Below, in pieces: positions 7,629 to 15,412 of a stretch of DNA of 38,754 nt. The notes beneath the pieces are model-generated. The model saw only the letters and a list, made by a program, of their open reading frames with translations, was not told the origin of the DNA and did not search any database. This DNA is from JBOGED01 sp050743625 (GTDB lineage: Bacteria; Actinomycetota; Nitriliruptoria; Euzebyales; Egibacteraceae). Both the position numbers and the translations under genes were made by a program. Position 1 is the stretch's first letter; each line of letters opens with the position of its first letter. The DNA is taken from assembly GCA_050743625.1 (NCBI GenBank), contig JBOGED010000042.1, positions 1-38,754 of the forward strand. Direction: 5' to 3'.

Positions 7629-8483
7629 GTGGGCAGTCTCGTCGTGGCGAGCGTGACCGTCGCAACCGTCCTCTTGAGCCTCGTCGCGCCACGGGGTGCG
7701 GTCGCGGTGATCGCTCATGCCGGGGGCAAGGGCCACGCGCCCGAGCACACGGTGGCCGCGTACGAGAACGCGCTGAGGATGGAGGCCGACTACGTCGAGT
7801 TGGACCTCAACATGACCAGGGACGGCGCGCTGATCGCCATGCACGACACGACCTTGGGGAGGACGACGAACGTCGAGGAGGTCTTCCCCGACCGGCCGGC
7901 GCCGTGGATGATCGCCGACTTCACGCTCGACGAGATCAAGCGACTCGACGCTGGCGCTTGGTTTGGCCCAGAGTTCGCGAGTGAGCGCGTGCCTACCCTG
8001 GAGGAGGCCATCGACGTGATCGGCGGTCGCGCGGGGATCTATATCGAGACGAAGCACCCGTACCTCTACCCGGGCATGGAGGAGCGGATCCTTGAAGTGC
8101 TCCGCGACAAAGGGCTCGCAGGCCGGCAAGGCCAGGACTCGCGTGTGATTCTGGAGTCGTTCTTCGAACCATCGCTCCTCGAGCTTCGCCGCTTGGCGCC
8201 CGACGTGGTCCTCGTCCAGCTCTACAACAAGGACACGCTGGCCGGCAGCGACCTCGCGCGCCTGTTCGATCGCGCCGCGGCCTACGCCCAAGGGGTTGGC
8301 CCCGAGTGGGTCGAGGTCGACGCGAGGCTGGTCGCGACCGCTCATGAGCGCGGCCTGGCCGTCCACGCGTGGACGATCAACGAGGAGGCGGACCTGGTGC
8401 GCCTCGTCGACCTGGGCGTCGACGGGATCTTTACCGACTACCCCGACCGGCTCGGGGACATCGTGCGGGAGCGGGAGCGGTGA
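7629..8483 (+). CDS. Secreted glycerophosphodiester phosphodiesterase
   Basis: Hydrolyses glycerophosphodiesters to glycerol-3-phosphate and an alcohol. The 284-aa protein begins with a hydrophobic signal segment (residues 2-25, ending about VAVIA). It then carries the GDPD core: AHAGGKGHAPEHTVAAYENAL (first catalytic His, Glu), YVELDLNMTRDGALIAMHDTTLGRTTN (E-x-D and second His) and a C-terminal LAVHAWTINEEADLVRLVDLGVDGIFTDYPD. The frame is open further upstream, but GTG 7629 is preceded by a strong purine-rich AAGGGAGGGG with 6-nt spacing and by the signal peptide. Its TGA overlaps the phoD ATG (TGATG), so translation is coupled, giving a paired organophosphate-scavenging unit. Confidence 0.9.
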   Translation: MGSLVVASVTVATVLLSLVAPRGAVAVIAHAGGKGHAPEHTVAAYENALRMEADYVELDLNMTRDGALIAMHDTTLGRTTNVEEVFPDRPAPWMIADFTLDEIKRLDAGAWFGPEFASERVPTLEEAIDVIGGRAGIYIETKHPYLYPGMEERILEVLRDKGLAGRQGQDSRVILESFFEPSLLELRRLAPDVVLVQLYNKDTLAGSDLARLFDRAAAYAQGVGPEWVEVDARLVATAHERGLAVHAWTINEEADLVRLVDLGVDGIFTDYPDRLGDIVRERER

Positions 8484-10030
8484 TGGACCGGCGGCGGTTT
8501 CTCGTCACGACCGGCACCCTCGCCGGGACGCTGGCGCTGGTCCGCATACCGGGCGCGTGGGCGGTCCAGACGCGGGCCGGGTACCCGTTCACCTTGGGTG
8601 TGGCCTCTGGCGAGCCGACGTCGGACGGCGTGGTGTTGTGGACGCGCCTTGCTCCGGAGCCGCTGGAGCCGGGTGGGGGGATGCCCGCCGGCGACGCGCC
8701 CGTCGAGTGGGAGGTCGCCACGGACGAGGCCATGGCCCAGATCGTCGGAACAGGCTCCGAGGCGGCGACCGCCGCTGATGGGCACAGCGTGCATGTGGAC
8801 GTCACGGGGTTATCGCCGGCTCGCCCGTACTGGTACCGGTTTCGCGCGAGCGGCGAGCTCTCACCAGTGGGGCGGACGAATACCGCGCCACCTCCCGGCT
8901 CGTCCCCGGATCGGCTGGCCCTGGCGTTCGCGTCCTGCCAGCACTACGAGGCCGGCTACTACACCGCCTACCGCCACATGGCCGGCGACGACCTGGACGT
9001 GGTGTTTCATCTCGGCGACTACATCTACGAGGGCGCGCCGCGCGGGGGGCAGCCGCGCCAGCACGTCGGTCCTGAGCCGATGGACGTGGACACCTACCGG
9101 ATGCGGTACGCCCTGTACAAGAGCGACCCGGATCTTCAGGCGGCGCACGCCGCGTTCCCTTGGATCGTGACGTGGGACGACCATGAGGTCGACAAGGACT
9201 ACGCCGGCGCGCAGTCGCAGGACTTCGAGGACCCGGCGGTGTTCCTCGCGCGCCGCGCCGCCGCCTACAAGGTGTATTGGGAGCACCTCCCCCTGCGCCC
9301 GAGCGCCCGGCCGAGCGGGCCCGACCTCCGCTTGTACCGGCGGTTCGCGTTCGGCGATCTGGCCGAGTTCAACGTGCTCGACACCCGCCAGTACCGGGAC
9401 GACCAGGCCTGCGCCAACGGCGATGGTGGCGCGCAGGTCGTGGCTGCGCGGGACTGTCCCCAGCTCGCCGATCCGGACCGCACGATGCTGGGGGCCGAGC
9501 AGATGGGTTGGCTGCTTGATGGCCTAGGGCGTACGCGGGCGCGCTGGAACGTCTTGGCTCAGCAGTACCGGATGGCCCAGCTCAACGAGGAGCCGGGCCA
9601 CGACATGGCGTACTGGACGGACGACTGGGATGGTTACCAAGCCGACCGAGCGCGGATCCTCCGCCTCTTCGCCGAGGCCGCCACCCCCAATCCCGTCACG
9701 ATCGGGGGTGACATCCACTCGTTCTGGGTCGCTGACCTGAAACAGGACTTCCGCGACCCGGCCTCACCAGTAATCGCCAGCGAGTTCGTCGGGACCTCGA
9801 TCAGCTCCGGCGGAGCGCCGTACGACGGGTTCGCGGCGTACCTACCCCACAACCCACACATCAAGTTCTTCGAACCCCGGCTGCGCGGGTACGTCCGCTG
9901 CACCCTTACCCCCGAGCGTTGGACCACAGACCTTCAGGTCCTCGACACCGTGGAGACTCCGGGCGCTCCCGCGCGCACGTTGCGCACCTACGTGGTCTCC
10001 AACGGCCGCGCCGGCCCGCGGCAAGCGTAG
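8483..10030 (+). CDS. phoD: Alkaline phosphatase/phosphodiesterase D, Tat-exported
   Basis: PhoD enzymes are Ca/Fe-dependent phosphodiesterase/phosphatases secreted through the Tat pathway. The 515-aa protein opens with MDRRRFLVTTGTLAGTLAL, a twin-arginine signal with hydrophobic core. An N-terminal Ig-like domain (GYPFTLGVASGEPTSDGVVLWTRL) comes next, then the metallophosphoesterase part: FASCQHYEAGYY, FHLGDYIYEG, TWDDHEVDKDYAG, and the late GDIHSFWVADL metal-binding histidines. Length is typical. The start is fixed by the ATG overlapping the upstream TGA and by the Tat signal. With the phosphodiesterase before it and phoU 7 kb away, a role in phosphate supply is likely. Confidence 0.94.
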   Translation: MDRRRFLVTTGTLAGTLALVRIPGAWAVQTRAGYPFTLGVASGEPTSDGVVLWTRLAPEPLEPGGGMPAGDAPVEWEVATDEAMAQIVGTGSEAATAADGHSVHVDVTGLSPARPYWYRFRASGELSPVGRTNTAPPPGSSPDRLALAFASCQHYEAGYYTAYRHMAGDDLDVVFHLGDYIYEGAPRGGQPRQHVGPEPMDVDTYRMRYALYKSDPDLQAAHAAFPWIVTWDDHEVDKDYAGAQSQDFEDPAVFLARRAAAYKVYWEHLPLRPSARPSGPDLRLYRRFAFGDLAEFNVLDTRQYRDDQACANGDGGAQVVAARDCPQLADPDRTMLGAEQMGWLLDGLGRTRARWNVLAQQYRMAQLNEEPGHDMAYWTDDWDGYQADRARILRLFAEAATPNPVTIGGDIHSFWVADLKQDFRDPASPVIASEFVGTSISSGGAPYDGFAAYLPHNPHIKFFEPRLRGYVRCTLTPERWTTDLQVLDTVETPGAPARTLRTYVVSNGRAGPRQA

Positions 10031-10090
10031 CTTCGACCGAATGACGCTCGGCTCAAGTCAAAACCAGCGGGCCGAGCGGGGACGCAACAA

Positions 10091-10125
10091 TCCTGCGTAT
10101 GCGGAGGAAAGCTGCGCTTTCCCGG
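10091..10125 (+). repeat. Palindromic repeat, family 2, single P2 unit
   Basis: A degenerate palindrome (centre near 10099.5) ends in GGAGGAAAGCTG and is followed by CCGG at +22.5 from the centre. The same arrangement, at the same offset, occurs after the palindromes at 24902 and 31389. Its left arm has mismatches. No partner palindrome is visible 62 bp upstream. Confidence 0.6.
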
Positions 10126-10171
10126 GTGGCGATCGGCCCCCGACAGGCCTGAGCGATCCCTCGCTGCACCG

Positions 10172-10435
10172 TTATTGGTACGCGTCCCTCCGGTGACTGA
10201 CGTCCAGGACGTGGACGGTCTTGGTGTCCTCATCGATGGTGTATCTGACTCGGTACTCTCCGCGTCGCGCGCGCCAATGGCCCTCGAAGGGCTTACGCAG
10301 CGGCGCTCCCACGCGGTGGGGGTTCTCGGCCAGAGGGCCATAGAGGAATTCCACACAGGCGACCGCGACAGCCTCGGGCAGTTGTTCCGCGAGTTGGCGC
10401 GCTGCCGTGCGGGCTACCTGAACCCGATAGGTCAC
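10172..10435 (-). CDS. RelE/ParE-family toxin
   Basis: The 87-aa protein has the RelE/ParE fold signature: YRVQVARTAARQLAEQLP at the N-terminus, RVGAPLRKPFEGHWRARRGEYRVRYTID in the middle with the basic RNA-contacting residues, and a terminal VHVLDVSHRRDAY. RelE toxins cleave mRNA in the ribosomal A site; the close ParE relatives hit gyrase, and the DVSHRRDAY ending fits RelE better. Its ATG overlaps the stop of the upstream antitoxin by 4 nt (10432-10435), the classic coupled type II arrangement. Confidence 0.9.
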   Translation of the reverse strand: MTYRVQVARTAARQLAEQLPEAVAVACVEFLYGPLAENPHRVGAPLRKPFEGHWRARRGEYRVRYTIDEDTKTVHVLDVSHRRDAYQ

Positions 10436-10719
10436 TCGGGTCGGGTCCGGCTTCGGTCTGTTATCAGGGCGCGCACGTCAACCTCGTCGAGCACGTCACC
10501 GCGCGCGAACTCGACTTCTGACCGGCGGATGCGCTCTTGGGCCCGAGGATCGGCCAGCAACTCCAAGGTTGCTTCGATCGACTCGAGGTCCTCGGCTGCG
10601 ATGAGCACGACGTACTCACGACCGTTCCGGGTTATGTGCACACGCTCGTGGGTGCGCCCGACCTCGTCGGCGATCTCCGAGAGTCGAGCCTTCGCTTCAG
10701 ACAGCGGCACTGTGCTCAT
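10432..10719 (-). CDS. Phd/YefM-family antitoxin
   Basis: The 95-aa protein begins MSTVPLSEAKARLSEIADEV, the DNA-binding N-terminal motif of Phd/YefM antitoxins, followed by RVHITRNGREYVVLIAAEDLESIEATLELL and an acidic C-terminal arm that would wrap the RelE toxin. Proteins of this type neutralise the toxin and repress their own promoter. A perfect TATAAT (minus strand, 10728-10733) ends 8 nt before the start codon, so the mRNA is probably short-leadered and the dyad around it a likely autoregulatory site. Confidence 0.9.
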   Translation of the reverse strand: MSTVPLSEAKARLSEIADEVGRTHERVHITRNGREYVVLIAAEDLESIEATLELLADPRAQERIRRSEVEFARGDVLDEVDVRALITDRSRTRPE

Positions 10720-10910
10720 GGATCAGAATTATAGTCCATCAGCAGTTGCCGACCACCGGGCCGCGAGCGAATCGTCCTGATCGAAGAGACACCGTCACGC
10801 GCATTTTCACGCCTGAAGAGATGCCGCGCGCTTGCGCGGGGTGTCCACGCCACGCCGAGCGTGGGCTCGCTACCCGGCCGCCTCAAACCGGCGGCTGATC
10901 GGAGGGAACC

Positions 10911-11126
10911 ATGTCTATCGCCACGAGCACGAAGAGGCTGATTGCCACGCCGCTACTCGCGTTGGCCCTGGTGGGGTCATTCGCGGCGAGCGCGTCCGCT
11001 CAGGAGCAGACCCCGGCACCAGCCCCGGCACAGACCGGGACTGACGCAGGATGCCCCCTCGACATCGTCAACGGCCTTCCAGTCGTTGGTGGGCTAGTCG
11101 ACGGTCTTGGCCTCGGACTGTGCTGA
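10911..11126 (+). CDS. Small secreted protein with two cysteines, 71 aa
   Basis: No family recognised. It has a clear signal peptide: basic start (STKRL), hydrophobic core PLLALALVGSF and cleavage site ASASAQE near residue 30. The mature part is about 40 residues: a Pro/Ala/Gln/Thr linker (EQTPAPAPAQTGTDAG) and then CPLDIVNGLPVVGGLVDGLGLGLC, a Gly/Val/Leu-rich segment framed by two cysteines that could form a disulfide loop. GGAGGG lies 3-8 nt before the ATG. The composition recalls small cell-surface proteins such as chaplins, but the chaplin consensus is not present. It stands alone between the toxin-antitoxin pair and the convergent glycosylase gene. Confidence 0.7.
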   Translation: MSIATSTKRLIATPLLALALVGSFAASASAQEQTPAPAPAQTGTDAGCPLDIVNGLPVVGGLVDGLGLGLC

Positions 11127-11139
11127 TGGGATCCTTGCA

Positions 11140-11168
11140 TGGGATTCGTGCCGTATGCATGAATCCCA
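11140..11168. terminator. Hairpin between convergent genes
   Basis: A 12-bp stem with one mismatch (TGGGATTC..GC against GC..GAATCCCA) and a 5-nt loop lies between the stop of the small secreted protein gene (11126) and the stop of the glycosylase gene (11193). Its position suits a bidirectional terminator. There is no T-run. Confidence 0.5.
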
Positions 11169-11192
11169 CGCTCGGGCCACCCTTCCGCCAGG

Positions 11193-12089
11193 TCAGCGGC
11201 GGCGGGGGCGGCGGGAGGCGCGGGCGGGTTGGGCGTCACGGTCGAGGCCGAGGCGGCTGTAGACGTTGTCGGCGAGGATCTTCCCGCCGGTCTGGCAGGA
11301 CGGGCAGTAGTTGACCGTGTAGTCACGGTAGACGACGGCACGAACCGTGTCGCCGCAGGTCGGGCATGCTTCGCCCGCCCGGTCGTGGACAGCGGCGGGC
11401 CGGTCCTTGGATGCGCTCATCTCCCCCCGGGCACGCTCGAAGGCCAGGCCCTCCGTGACAGCCAAACGGATCGCATCGACAACCCGCATCGCTGCCTCCT
11501 CCGTAAGACCGCCGATCAGCGCGAACGGTGAGAGCCGCGCACGGTGGCAGACCTCGTTCGCGAGCCGGCGTCCCAGACCCGCGATGACTCGCTGGTCGCG
11601 GAGGAACCCGTGTAACCGCTGTGGATGCGCGGTGAAGAGCGCGGCCATCCGGTCGGGTTCGACCTTGTCGGCCTCCGGTCCAAGCCCGTCGAGCGGTGGC
11701 TGCGAGAGGGGGTCGCCCTCGACCACCCAGATCCCCGCCTTACGCTCGGTTCCCGCCTCGGTCAGGGTCAACGCGGGATGGTCCCGGAAGTGCCATCGCA
11801 TGAGGCCACCCTTGAGCCTGGATTTGGGCCGCTGCCCCGCGCCGCTGTCCGGTCGGAGCCGCCCGCCCTGCATGAGATGGACGACGTGGCTCTGATCGCC
11901 GAAGCCGAGGACGAGGAGCTTCCCGCGGCGGCCCACGGTCTCAAGCGGCCGGCCAACGGCGGCGTCCGGCGGCGGCTGATACGTCTTCAGCGCCGCGAAG
12001 GCCAGCGACTCGACCCGCTCAAGGACCGCGCCCGCGAGAGAGATCTCGAGCCGCTCGGCGTGGGCTTGCACTTCGGGAAGTTCCGGCAT
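11193..12089 (-). CDS. Fpg/Nei family DNA glycosylase
   Basis: A base-excision repair glycosylase/AP lyase for oxidised bases. Residues 1-6 (MPELPE) give the catalytic proline (after Met removal) and glutamate. GRRGKLLVLGF near residue 55 carries the conserved lysine. HLMQGGRL is the region of the strand-opening residues. LANEVCHRARLSPF is the helix-two-turns-helix. The C-terminal zinc finger reads CPTCGD...YCPSCQTGGK near residues 241-268. The 298-aa length is normal. Whether it prefers oxidised purines (Fpg) or pyrimidines (Nei) cannot be decided by eye. It is divergent from greA, and the shared intergenic region contains overlapping -10-like boxes. Confidence 0.92.
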   Translation of the reverse strand: MPELPEVQAHAERLEISLAGAVLERVESLAFAALKTYQPPPDAAVGRPLETVGRRGKLLVLGFGDQSHVVHLMQGGRLRPDSGAGQRPKSRLKGGLMRWHFRDHPALTLTEAGTERKAGIWVVEGDPLSQPPLDGLGPEADKVEPDRMAALFTAHPQRLHGFLRDQRVIAGLGRRLANEVCHRARLSPFALIGGLTEEAAMRVVDAIRLAVTEGLAFERARGEMSASKDRPAAVHDRAGEACPTCGDTVRAVVYRDYTVNYCPSCQTGGKILADNVYSRLGLDRDAQPARASRRPRRR

Positions 12090-12110
12090 CTACCCATGGT
12101 GGCGACCCAC

Positions 12111-12141
12111 GGCGGGGATTACACTCTCGTTCTCCCCCGCC
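12111..12141. promoter_or_regulatory. Dyad in the fpg-greA divergent promoter region
   Basis: GGCGGGG and its complement CCCCGCC are separated by 17 nt. Between them lie opposing -10-like boxes: TGTAAT on the minus strand (12118-12123) and TACACT on the plus strand (12120-12125). This could be a shared regulatory site for the two genes. It rests on pattern only. Confidence 0.35.
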
Positions 12142-12159
12142 GAGATGGAGAATTGTCCT

Positions 12160-12642
12160 GTGCCTGAGGAGCGCAACACCGTCTGGCTGTCTAAGGCCGC
12201 GTATGACCGGCTGGCGCAAGAGCTGGAGCGCCTTCGTACCGTCGAGCGCCCGCTCGCGTCCGAGCGGATCGGTATCGCTCGCGCCCACGGCGACATCCGC
12301 GAGAACGCTGAGTACGACTCGGCGAAGGAAGAGCAAGGCAAGCTTGAGGCGCGGATCCGCCAGCTCACGGAGACACTACGCGTTGCCAAGGTCGGCGAGG
12401 CGCCATCCGGCGATCACGTCGCCGCGGGCATGGTCGTGACGACCGTCGACTCGGACGGTGTCGAGGAGACGTTCCTGCTCGGCAGCCGGGAGGACCGGCC
12501 CAAAGGCCTGGCCGTCTACAGCGCCCAGTCACCACTGGGCAAGGCGCTCGTCGGCCATGGCGTGGGCGAGACCGTCAGCTACCAAGCGCCGGCCGGCATG
12601 TTCAAGCTCACGATCAAGGCGGTCCGCCCCCTAGAGGGTTGA
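12160..12642 (+). CDS. greA: Transcription elongation factor GreA
   Basis: GreA binds the RNA polymerase secondary channel and stimulates transcript cleavage to rescue backtracked complexes. The N-terminal coiled coil (residues 10-75) contains the tip acidic residues in ARAHGDIRENAEYDSAKEEQ, the GreA signature. The C-terminal FKBP-like domain ends in PAGMFKLTIKAVRPL. GTG 12160 is chosen because GGAG lies 9 nt upstream (12147-12150); an ATG five codons earlier (12145) lacks such a site. The product is 160 aa, normal for GreA. It is followed by a large palindrome and then the ergothioneine cluster. Confidence 0.93.
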   Translation: MPEERNTVWLSKAAYDRLAQELERLRTVERPLASERIGIARAHGDIRENAEYDSAKEEQGKLEARIRQLTETLRVAKVGEAPSGDHVAAGMVVTTVDSDGVEETFLLGSREDRPKGLAVYSAQSPLGKALVGHGVGETVSYQAPAGMFKLTIKAVRPLEG

Positions 12643-12653
12643 GCCGCCCTCTT

Positions 12654-12695
12654 ATCCCTGCGCGTTCTTATACATATGTGAGGAACCGCAGGGAT
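12654..12695 (+). repeat. 42-bp palindrome between greA and egtA
   Basis: Perfect 9-bp outer arms (ATCCCTGCG/CGCAGGGAT), then GTTC/GAAC after a one-base bulge, surround an AT-rich centre. It begins 12 nt after the greA stop, so it may terminate greA or act as an operator for egtA. The core resembles the first palindrome of the twin element at 31321, and TTAGAGGTTCA just after it resembles TTATAGGTTCA after the palindrome at 24845. It may be a diverged family 2 unit. Confidence 0.55.
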
Positions 12696-12736
12696 TAGAG
12701 GTTCACGGCGAAGGGGGCACGGTAGGGTGGCTGTCG

Positions 12737-14053
12737 ATGCAGTCACCCGAGGATTTGCCCCTCGAGGACCCTGCCCAAGCCCGCCAGGTAGTTGCGGAGG
12801 CGTGCTTTTCCCCGCCGGCCGATGCGCCAGCGCTGGGCCGGGTCGGGGTGGAAAGCGAATCTTTCCCGATCCGGGCGGGCAGCGATTGGCGCGATACGTG
12901 CCGGCTGAGGCTTCCCCTCGTCGAGACGGTTCTCGCCAGTGTTGATGCCCCTTTTGGCCGGTTCACGGTGGAACCCGGAGGCCAGGTCGAGCACTCGACG
13001 GCCGTTCATCCGACCGCGTCGGGGGCGGTTTCAGAGCTGGAGCGTGGGGCGTCCACGCTCGCGCGGGCATTCGACACATGTGGCACCGTGCTCGCGGCGA
13101 CCGGGCTTGACGTCTGGCACGATCCGTCAACCGTGCCGCAGCAGCTCACCGCTCCCCGCTATCTCGCGATGGCGGACTACTTCGTCAAACGGGGGCACCA
13201 TGGCCAGGTGATGATGCGTCACACGTGCTCGCTCCAGGTGAACCTGGATCTGGGGCCACCCGGGGTCGCGGAGGAGCGTTGGCTCGTCGCGAACCTCGCC
13301 ACGCCCGTCATCACCGCGACGTTCGCCTGCAGCCCCCGAGGCGATGCCTCCAGCGGCCGCGCCCTCGCATGGATGGGGCTCGATCCGACCCGGACCGGCG
13401 TACCGCGGCTGCTCGTGGCGGGGACCATGGACACAGATCCCGTCACCCAGCTGTGGGACTTCGCGTTGCGCGCCGACGTGTTGCTGATCCGAACGCCTGG
13501 AGGCGGCGCGGTGCCTGGCACGCCGGGGTGGAGCTTCTCCGACTGGTTGCGGGAGGGCCATCCACAGCATGGGAAGCCGTCGGTCGCTGACCTGCTCTAT
13601 CACCTCTCCACCTTGTTCCCCGAGGTCCGCGCCAGGGGCTTCCTGGAGTTTCGTGGCGTCGACGCCATGCCCTCACGGTGGCGGGCGGTACCGGTGACAC
13701 TGCTCGCGGGCATGCTGTACGACGACCGAGCTCGATCAGAGATCGGTGGAGTACTGGCGCGGTACCAACGGCACCTACCCGCGCTCCTGAGGCGCGCCGC
13801 CACCGTCGGGATCGCCGACCCAGAGCTCTGCGCGCTCGCGGTCGAGACCTGGTCGCTCGCGCTCGCGGGTGCCTACCGGCTGCCGAATGGGTACTTCCGT
13901 TCCAACGATCTCTTCCGGACTGGAGCCTTCCTCGACTGGTTTACGTTGCGCGGCCGTTGCCCCGCCGATGAGCTGCGGGAGCGGCTGGAGGTCGGCACAC
14001 GGGCGGCGCTGGTCTGGGCGACGGAGCCCGTCGAGGAGAGGTCCCGGCGCTGA
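12737..14053 (+). CDS. egtA: Ergothioneine biosynthesis glutamate-cysteine ligase EgtA
   Basis: Makes gamma-glutamylcysteine, the sulfur donor for ergothioneine. The 438-aa protein has the GCS2-type ligase features: RVGVESESFP near residue 34 (nucleotide/metal-binding glutamates), FTVEPGGQVEHST near residue 75, and MMRHTCSLQVNLDLG near residue 155. FRSNDLFRTGAFLDWF follows in the C-terminal part. It heads the egtABCD operon; egtB begins 33 nt after its stop. ATG 12737 is preceded by a -10-like TAGGGT (12723-12728) with 8 nt between, so the message may be leaderless. Its place beside egtB-D settles the call. Confidence 0.94.
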   Translation: MQSPEDLPLEDPAQARQVVAEACFSPPADAPALGRVGVESESFPIRAGSDWRDTCRLRLPLVETVLASVDAPFGRFTVEPGGQVEHSTAVHPTASGAVSELERGASTLARAFDTCGTVLAATGLDVWHDPSTVPQQLTAPRYLAMADYFVKRGHHGQVMMRHTCSLQVNLDLGPPGVAEERWLVANLATPVITATFACSPRGDASSGRALAWMGLDPTRTGVPRLLVAGTMDTDPVTQLWDFALRADVLLIRTPGGGAVPGTPGWSFSDWLREGHPQHGKPSVADLLYHLSTLFPEVRARGFLEFRGVDAMPSRWRAVPVTLLAGMLYDDRARSEIGGVLARYQRHLPALLRRAATVGIADPELCALAVETWSLALAGAYRLPNGYFRSNDLFRTGAFLDWFTLRGRCPADELRERLEVGTRAALVWATEPVEERSRR

Positions 14054-14086
14054 CGCCAGCACTGGTGATGTGGGAAAGGTGTACCG

Positions 14087-15406
14087 ATGAGTGCCCAGGA
14101 CACGCGCAAGGCCGCGCTCGCCCGAGAGCTCGACAAGGGTCGCCGCTGGACGCGGCGGCTGCTCGACCCGCTCGACGACGACGCGGTTCATCTCCAGTTC
14201 GACCGGATCATGAGCCCGCTCGTGTGGGACCTCGGGCATATCGGGAACTTCGAGGAGCTGTGGCTGCTCCGCGCGCTCGGCGACCGGTCGCATCACGTCC
14301 CCGATCTCGACCAGGTCTACAACCCGTTCGACAACCCGCGGTGGGCCAGGGCGGACCTCCCGCTGCTGAAGCGGCCTGAGGCGCACGAGTACCTCGCGGA
14401 TATCCGCGCGGACGTGTTGCGGTTGCTCCGCGCCACTGACCTCGACGCACGGGCGCCGCTGCTCGCCGGTGGCTACGTCTATGACCTGGTCATCCAGCAC
14501 GAGGCCCAGCATCAGGAGACGATGCTGCAAGCGCTGGACATGCGCGAGGAGGCCTCGCCGTACCCGCTGGCTGGCCGCCGCGAGCCTGCTGGACCGCGCC
14601 GGTGGGTGGACGACACCGATCGGGTCACCATCCCTGGTGGGCCGTTCGGGATGGGCGCGCCCGCGACCGGTGGCTTCGTATACGACAACGAGCGGCCACG
14701 CCACCGGGTGGAGGTTCCCGGCTTCGCGATCGACCGGTACCCAGTCACCACCCGGCGGTACGCCGAGTTCGCCGCCGCGGGAGGCTACGCCGAGGACCGC
14801 TGGTGGTCGCCCCGTGGGCTCGAGTGGCGAGCCGAGACCGGGCACAGGTGGCCACAGGGCTGGGAGCCGGATGGGCGGGGAGACTGGGTCGTGCGCCGGT
14901 TCCGCCACACCGTGCCGCTCGATCCGCGTGAGCCCGTCGAGCATGTGAGCTTCTTCGAGGCCGAGGCCTTCGCCGCGTGGGCGGGTGGCCGCCTGCCCAC
15001 CGAGGCCGAGTGGGAGAAGGCCGCCGCTGCAGACCCCGCGACCGGCCGCTTCCGGCCATGGCCGTGGGGCACGGCATCCCCGACCCCCGCCCACGCGAAC
15101 CTCGACCACCGCCGCTTCGGCCCGGCACCGGTCGGCAGCTTCCCCGCGGGGGTGAGCGCGTACGGCGTCGAGCAGCTACTCGGCGACTGCTACGAGTGGA
15201 CGGTCTCCGGCTTCGAGCCGTATCCCGGCTACACGACGTTCCCCTATCCGGAGTACAGCGAGGTGTTCTTTGGAGGGGACTGGAAGGTGTTGAGGGGCGC
15301 ATCGTGGGCGACGCGGGGCTGCGTCGCGCGCAACACGTTCCGTAACTGGGATCACCCGTACCGGCGGCAGATCTTCGCGGGCATCCGCGTCGCCTACGAT
15401 CTGTAA
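14087..15406 (+). CDS. egtB: Ergothioneine sulfoxide synthase EgtB
   Basis: An iron(II)- and oxygen-dependent enzyme that joins gamma-glutamylcysteine to trimethylhistidine and forms the sulfoxide. Residues 1-150 form the DinB-like domain, with the iron ligands H51 and the H-x3-H-x-E motif (H138, H142, E144 in QHEAQHQETM). Residues 180-439 are the FGE-sulfatase domain (FGMGAPATGGFVYDNERPRHRVEVPGF, GRLPTEAEWEKAA, and a C-terminal VLRGASWATRGCVARNTFRNW..RRQIFAGIRVAYDL). The 439-aa length fits EgtB. GGGAAAGGTG precedes the ATG. It requires the EgtA product as sulfur donor and the EgtD product as acceptor. Confidence 0.96.
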   Translation: MSAQDTRKAALARELDKGRRWTRRLLDPLDDDAVHLQFDRIMSPLVWDLGHIGNFEELWLLRALGDRSHHVPDLDQVYNPFDNPRWARADLPLLKRPEAHEYLADIRADVLRLLRATDLDARAPLLAGGYVYDLVIQHEAQHQETMLQALDMREEASPYPLAGRREPAGPRRWVDDTDRVTIPGGPFGMGAPATGGFVYDNERPRHRVEVPGFAIDRYPVTTRRYAEFAAAGGYAEDRWWSPRGLEWRAETGHRWPQGWEPDGRGDWVVRRFRHTVPLDPREPVEHVSFFEAEAFAAWAGGRLPTEAEWEKAAAADPATGRFRPWPWGTASPTPAHANLDHRRFGPAPVGSFPAGVSAYGVEQLLGDCYEWTVSGFEPYPGYTTFPYPEYSEVFFGGDWKVLRGASWATRGCVARNTFRNWDHPYRRQIFAGIRVAYDL

Positions 15407-15412
15407 CGAAAG

